Assembly: GCA_947178465.1 (NCBI GenBank)
Contig: CAMWYL010000144.1
Span: 1 to 7,919 of the forward strand
Source: an uncultured Lachnospiraceae bacterium
GTDB taxonomy: Bacteria; Bacillota; Clostridia; Lachnospirales; Lachnospiraceae
Length of the DNA stretch: 7,919 bases
Reading direction: 5' to 3'
Below the pieces are notes generated by a model, which saw only the letters and a program-made list of their open reading frames with translations, made no database searches and had not been told where the DNA came from. Of this stretch, positions 6,511 to 7,919 are shown piece by piece (the first letter of the stretch is position 1; each line of letters opens with the position of its first letter). The translations under genes and the position numbers were made by a program.

Positions 6511-6750
6511 TTAATAACTATGCGTGACAGTTTGTACATCATTCCTGTGCCTATCCCTGCTTATCTCCACAGCCTTCCGCCGCAGATGCTCGGTCAGCCA
6601 ATCCTTTTCCTTCGTTGTAATACGCTCAAATGAGTAGGCGCTTGATATCATTCCCAATATGATGCCCTGACGGCTTGTACTGTCATGTGCCGTCAGATTA
6701 TCTATCTGATTTTCAATTATTTGTTTATGGTCAACTTCGTACGTCTGCAT
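6511..6750 (-). CDS. Small unknown protein, 79 residues
   Basis: The ATG at 6750 follows a GGGAGG Shine-Dalgarno by 6 bases. The protein starts MQTYEVDHKQIIENQIDNL and has a central hydrophobic GIILGMISSAYSFERITTKE segment and a basic C-terminus (WLTEHLRRKAVEISRDRHRN). No transmembrane helix is convincing and no motif is recognised. It overlaps the 65-codon gene upstream by 20 bases and is followed 15 bases later by the 49-codon gene, so it belongs to a compact operon of small genes. Such clusters are typical of the early region of phages and integrative elements, where they often encode accessory or anti-host factors; nothing in this sequence proves that here. Confidence 0.72.
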   Translation of the reverse strand: MQTYEVDHKQIIENQIDNLTAHDSTSRQGIILGMISSAYSFERITTKEKDWLTEHLRRKAVEISRDRHRNDVQTVTHSY

Positions 6751-6928
6751 ATGTTCCCTCCCGCCTCACCGCCTGCTCCGACCGTTCAGCCATCCTCCCT
6801 ATATCCGCCAGCTCTTTATCCCGAATTGCCGTGGAATACGCGAGCATCATTATTTTTCCCTGCTCTGACAATCCCTTATATATCATATGGATCTCGTCTA
6901 CGTCCTGTTTCTTCTTTGTTATCTGCAT
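6731..6928 (-). CDS. Small unknown protein, 65 residues
   Basis: The ATG at 6928 is preferred because AGAGGTG lies about 7 bases upstream; an in-frame ATG at 6967 adds 13 residues but lacks a matching site. The protein begins MQITKKKQDVDEIHMIYKGL and continues with a hydrophobic-amphipathic helix (SEQGKIMMLAYSTAIRDKEL) and a basic tail. The helix resembles a segment found in small phage regulators and dimerisation domains, but I do not recognise the family. It is the first gene of the minus-strand cluster, so it lies closest to the promoter region at 6961-7020. Its 3' end overlaps the following 79-codon gene. Confidence 0.7.
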   Translation of the reverse strand: MQITKKKQDVDEIHMIYKGLSEQGKIMMLAYSTAIRDKELADIGRMAERSEQAVRREGTYADVRS

Positions 6929-6960
6929 TCCGTCACCTCTTCTCTCTGTAGTTATATTTC

Positions 6961-6989
6961 TTGCCATTTCCCATCCCCTGCCTTATACT
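6961..6989 (+). promoter_or_regulatory. Near-consensus promoter for the DUF6173-like gene
   Basis: TTGCCA (6961-6966), a 17-base spacer and TATACT (6984-6989) match the sigma-A consensus at 5 of 6 positions in each box. The start site would be near 6996, about 45 bases before the DUF6173-like start codon. Part of the box lies within the upstream DNA of the minus-strand small-gene cluster. Confidence 0.68.
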
Positions 6990-7009
6990 GTACTCACAGG
7001 CTGTTGCAG
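6982..7009 (-). promoter_or_regulatory. Candidate promoter for the minus-strand small-gene cluster
   Basis: On the minus strand CTGCAA (complement of 7004-7009), a 16-base spacer and TATAAG (complement of 6982-6987) form a moderate promoter, strong in the -10 and poor in the -35. It would transcribe toward the 65-codon gene. Its -10 shares bases with the -10 of the plus-strand promoter, so the two are probably mutually exclusive. Confidence 0.35.
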
Positions 7010-7020
7010 CAGCCGAGTAC
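6990..7020. other. Inverted repeat in the divergent intergenic region
   Basis: GTACTC (6990-6995) pairs with GAGTAC (7015-7020), then after a 3-base bulge GGCTG (6999-7003) pairs with CAGCC (7010-7014) around TTGCAG. It covers the predicted plus-strand start site and the minus-strand -35. It has no U-tract, so an operator or 5' leader hairpin fits better than a terminator. Confidence 0.5.
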
Positions 7021-7039
7021 AAATGAAAGGAGAATGCAT

Positions 7040-7417
7040 ATGGATTTTTTAGATGATTTTGATGCCGCGAGCCTACGTGAATTGGCTGAATCTTCTGATT
7101 TACCTTATGGGACAAAAGCCAGTCACCAATTTAAAATCTTAAAAGAATATATTGATGATTTTCAAAACAGCCTTGATTCTGAACATGAAGTTGGAATGTA
7201 TTTATCGTGTTTTGGTCAGAATATTCTTTTAAACGTAACGCATATTGATTATGAAAACCCTGTCTTAATAATTTTCGAGGGTTATGTCGAGGGACAAGAA
7301 GCTACGCTCATACAACATGTGAATCAATTAAACTTCCTTCTCATTTCTGTTAAAAAAGATGCTTCTCGTCCGAAACGTCAAATCGGTTTTTCTTGCTCTG
7401 AGCCTCAAGAAGAATAG
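7040..7417 (+). CDS. DUF6173-like protein (cargo gene)
   Basis: This 125-residue protein starts at ATG 7040, 7 bases after AAAGGAG; an ATG at 7034 is too close to that site. It begins MDFLDDFDAASLRELAES, has a helical part (FKILKEYIDDFQNSLDSEHE), and then a set of beta-rich segments: VGMYLSCFGQ, LLNVTHIDYENPVLIIFEGY, the motif ATLIQHVNQLNFLLISVKK and a closing RPKRQIGF. That order (EHEVG, SFGQ, LIxFxG, LIQHVxQxxFLLxxVKK, PxRxIGF) is what I remember of DUF6173, a family with no known activity that turns up in phages and elements. The gene is visibly AT-richer than the left part of the window. It has its own promoter and terminator and opposes the flanking minus-strand genes, so it looks like a moron or cargo cassette. 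Confidence 0.78.
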   Translation: MDFLDDFDAASLRELAESSDLPYGTKASHQFKILKEYIDDFQNSLDSEHEVGMYLSCFGQNILLNVTHIDYENPVLIIFEGYVEGQEATLIQHVNQLNFLLISVKKDASRPKRQIGFSCSEPQEE

Positions 7418-7535
7418 CTTCTATACGCTTCAAAGTACGTTCAATACTTTGAAGCGTTTTTTCTTCCCCACCAGCCACATTAATCAAATTCCCTGTATCG
7501 TTAGGGTAAAATATCGGCTCTCTTGGTTGTTCCAT
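7350..7535 (-). CDS. Unknown 61-residue protein divergent from the XRE regulator
   Basis: The chosen ATG (7535) has AGGAGG 9 bases upstream and a perfect consensus promoter ending 34 bases before it. An in-frame ATG at 7634 is upstream of that promoter's -10, so it cannot be used by this transcript. The protein starts MEQPREPIFYPNDTGNLINV, passes an AGGEEKTLQ turn and ends in an amphipathic helix (SIERTLKRIEAILLEAQ) that could form a coiled coil. No HTH is seen, though it occupies the place of a cro-like gene in a phage switch. It overlaps the 3' end of the DUF6173-like gene by 68 bases in the antiparallel sense, and its codons also contain that gene's terminator stem. Unrecognised; existence is likely. 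Confidence 0.65.
   Translation of the reverse strand: MEQPREPIFYPNDTGNLINVAGGEEKTLQSIERTLKRIEAILLEAQSKKNRFDVSDEKHLF
7426..7462 (+). terminator. Strong intrinsic terminator of the DUF6173-like gene
   Basis: CGCTTCAAAGTA (7426-7437) and TACTTTGAAGCG (7445-7456) form a perfect 12-bp stem around the 7-base loop CGTTCAA. TTTTTT follows immediately. It starts 8 bases after the DUF6173-like stop. On the minus strand there is no U-tract after the stem, so it should act only for plus-strand transcripts. Confidence 0.92.
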
Positions 7536-7568
7536 CTCCCCTCGCCTCCTCTCCGTTTCTATGTGGCT

Positions 7569-7597
7569 ATTATACGTCACTAAGAAACAATTGTCAA
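7569..7597 (-). promoter_or_regulatory. Perfect consensus promoter for the 61-residue gene
   Basis: On the minus strand TTGACA (complement of 7592-7597), exactly 17 bases, then TATAAT (complement of 7569-7574). Both boxes are 6 of 6. The start site would be near 7562, giving a leader of about 27 bases. A repeat of the putative operator fills most of the spacer, so repression by the divergent XRE regulator is likely. Confidence 0.88.
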
Positions 7598-7620
7598 TCT
7601 TTTTTGTTTTCTTTGTGACG
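7575..7620. promoter_or_regulatory. Putative operator: inverted repeat pair for the XRE regulator
   Basis: CGTCACTAAGAAAC at 7575-7588 and its near inverse TTTTCTTTGTGACG at 7607-7620 share 12 of 14 positions. The first lies between the -35 and -10 of the minus promoter; the second ends just before the -35 of the plus promoter. A third, weaker same-strand copy (TATTCTTTGTCTAT, 7651-7664) overlaps the plus -10, 9 of 14 positions. Spacing of about 32 bases between the first two centres is close to three helical turns. Confidence 0.65.
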
Positions 7621-7627
7621 TTTTTTA

Positions 7628-7656
7628 TTGACACACAAATTACTGCGTGCTATTCT
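7628..7656 (+). promoter_or_regulatory. Promoter for the XRE regulator
   Basis: TTGACA (7628-7633, 6 of 6), a 17-base spacer and TATTCT (7651-7656, 4 of 6), with a TG two bases before the -10 (extended -10). A third weak operator copy overlaps the -10, compatible with autoregulation. Confidence 0.75.
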
Positions 7657-7676
7657 TTGTCTATGGGGGTGAAGGA

Positions 7677-7919
7677 ATGACGGTAAATGAACGAGTTAAA
7701 ATAATAAGAGAAATGGAAAACCTCACTATGGAGAGTTTCGGTAGTAGACTTGGTGTCGGACGAACTGCTATCTCAAATATTGAGAATAGCAGGCGAAAGG
7801 TTACTGACCAAATGATTAAGTCTATCTGTCGCGAGTTTGGTTATAATGAGGCATGGCTGCGTGATGGTACTGAGCCAAAGCGGCCCGTGATTGATGAAGA
7901 TGTGGAATATGGACAGATC
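7677..7919 (+). CDS. XRE-family (Cro/CI-type) transcriptional regulator, N-terminal 81 residues
   Basis: The frame opens at ATG 7677 after a GGGGGTGAAGG ribosome binding site and is open to the window edge. Residues about 4-57 form a Cro/CI-type helix-turn-helix: NERVKIIREMENLTMESFGS, the RLGVGRTAISNIENSRR recognition region (24-40) and MIKSICREFGYN. It is followed by AWLRDGTEPK, the tryptophan-containing link typical of phage and element repressors in Firmicutes. The downstream part (usually a dimerisation or peptidase domain) is beyond the window. It diverges from the 61-residue gene across a region with two strong promoters and inverted operator-like repeats, so it probably represses that promoter and regulates itself. 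That role is inferred from layout. Confidence 0.85.
   Translation, partial: MTVNERVKIIREMENLTMESFGSRLGVGRTAISNIENSRRKVTDQMIKSICREFGYNEAWLRDGTEPKRPVIDEDVEYGQI

Noticed and set aside
7535..7634. N-terminal extension of the 61-residue gene to an ATG at 7634
   Set aside because: The extension would cover the perfect consensus promoter and lie upstream of the transcription start. It also lacks a good ribosome binding site.
1..7919. CRISPR array, tRNA or rRNA genes, insertion sequences
   Set aside because: No regularly spaced repeats, cloverleaf pattern, transposase or terminal inverted repeats were seen.

Overview
The window looks like part of a mobile genetic element (integrative element, phage-like element or plasmid-prophage) from a Gram-positive, low-to-mid GC Clostridia host, most likely Lachnospiraceae. 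This rests on strong AGGAGG-type ribosome binding sites, tightly packed co-directional genes, and a gene set (HUH Rep, RNase H-like protein, PcfK-like, PcfJ-like, SleB-like hydrolase, XRE repressor) that recurs in elements of gut Clostridia. The family calls come from motifs read by eye, not from searches.

Region 1 (about 1-5700, minus strand) is a replication/maintenance operon read right to left. It holds an HUH-type rolling-circle Rep (4689-5525), an RNase H-fold protein whose catalytic positions appear replaced (4069-4542), a PcfK-like protein (3507-3989), a PcfJ-like protein with a zinc ribbon (1374-3494), a 397-residue helical/coiled-coil protein (170-1363), and the start of another gene (1-151). 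Most junctions are short and the Shine-Dalgarno sequence often overlaps the previous stop codon, which suggests translational coupling. Between rep and the RNase H-like gene lies a set of diverged direct repeats of about 70-80 bp that also covers the rep 3' end. Upstream of rep is a structured, AT-rich leader that may hold an origin and promoter.

Region 2 (5700-6928, minus strand) is a second cluster, ending in a U-rich terminator-like hairpin. It has three small unknown genes (65, 79 and 49 codons) followed by a membrane-anchored SleB-family cell wall hydrolase. The 49-codon gene at 6346-6495 is easy to overlook.

Region 3 (6961-7462, plus strand) is an AT-richer single-gene unit: a near-consensus promoter, a DUF6173-like gene and a 12-bp-stem intrinsic terminator. 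It resembles a moron/cargo cassette set against the surrounding minus-strand transcription. Its promoter shares -10 bases with a probable minus-strand promoter for Region 2.

Region 4 (7350-7919) is a lysogeny-style switch. A XRE/Cro-CI-type regulator (plus strand, running off the window) diverges from a 61-residue unknown gene (minus strand). The intergenic DNA has a perfect TTGACA-17-TATAAT promoter one way, a TTGACA-17-TATTCT promoter the other way, and an inverted pair of repeats suited to be the regulator's operators. The overall picture is a regulator at the right controlling leftward mobile-element genes, with a self-contained cargo gene between them.
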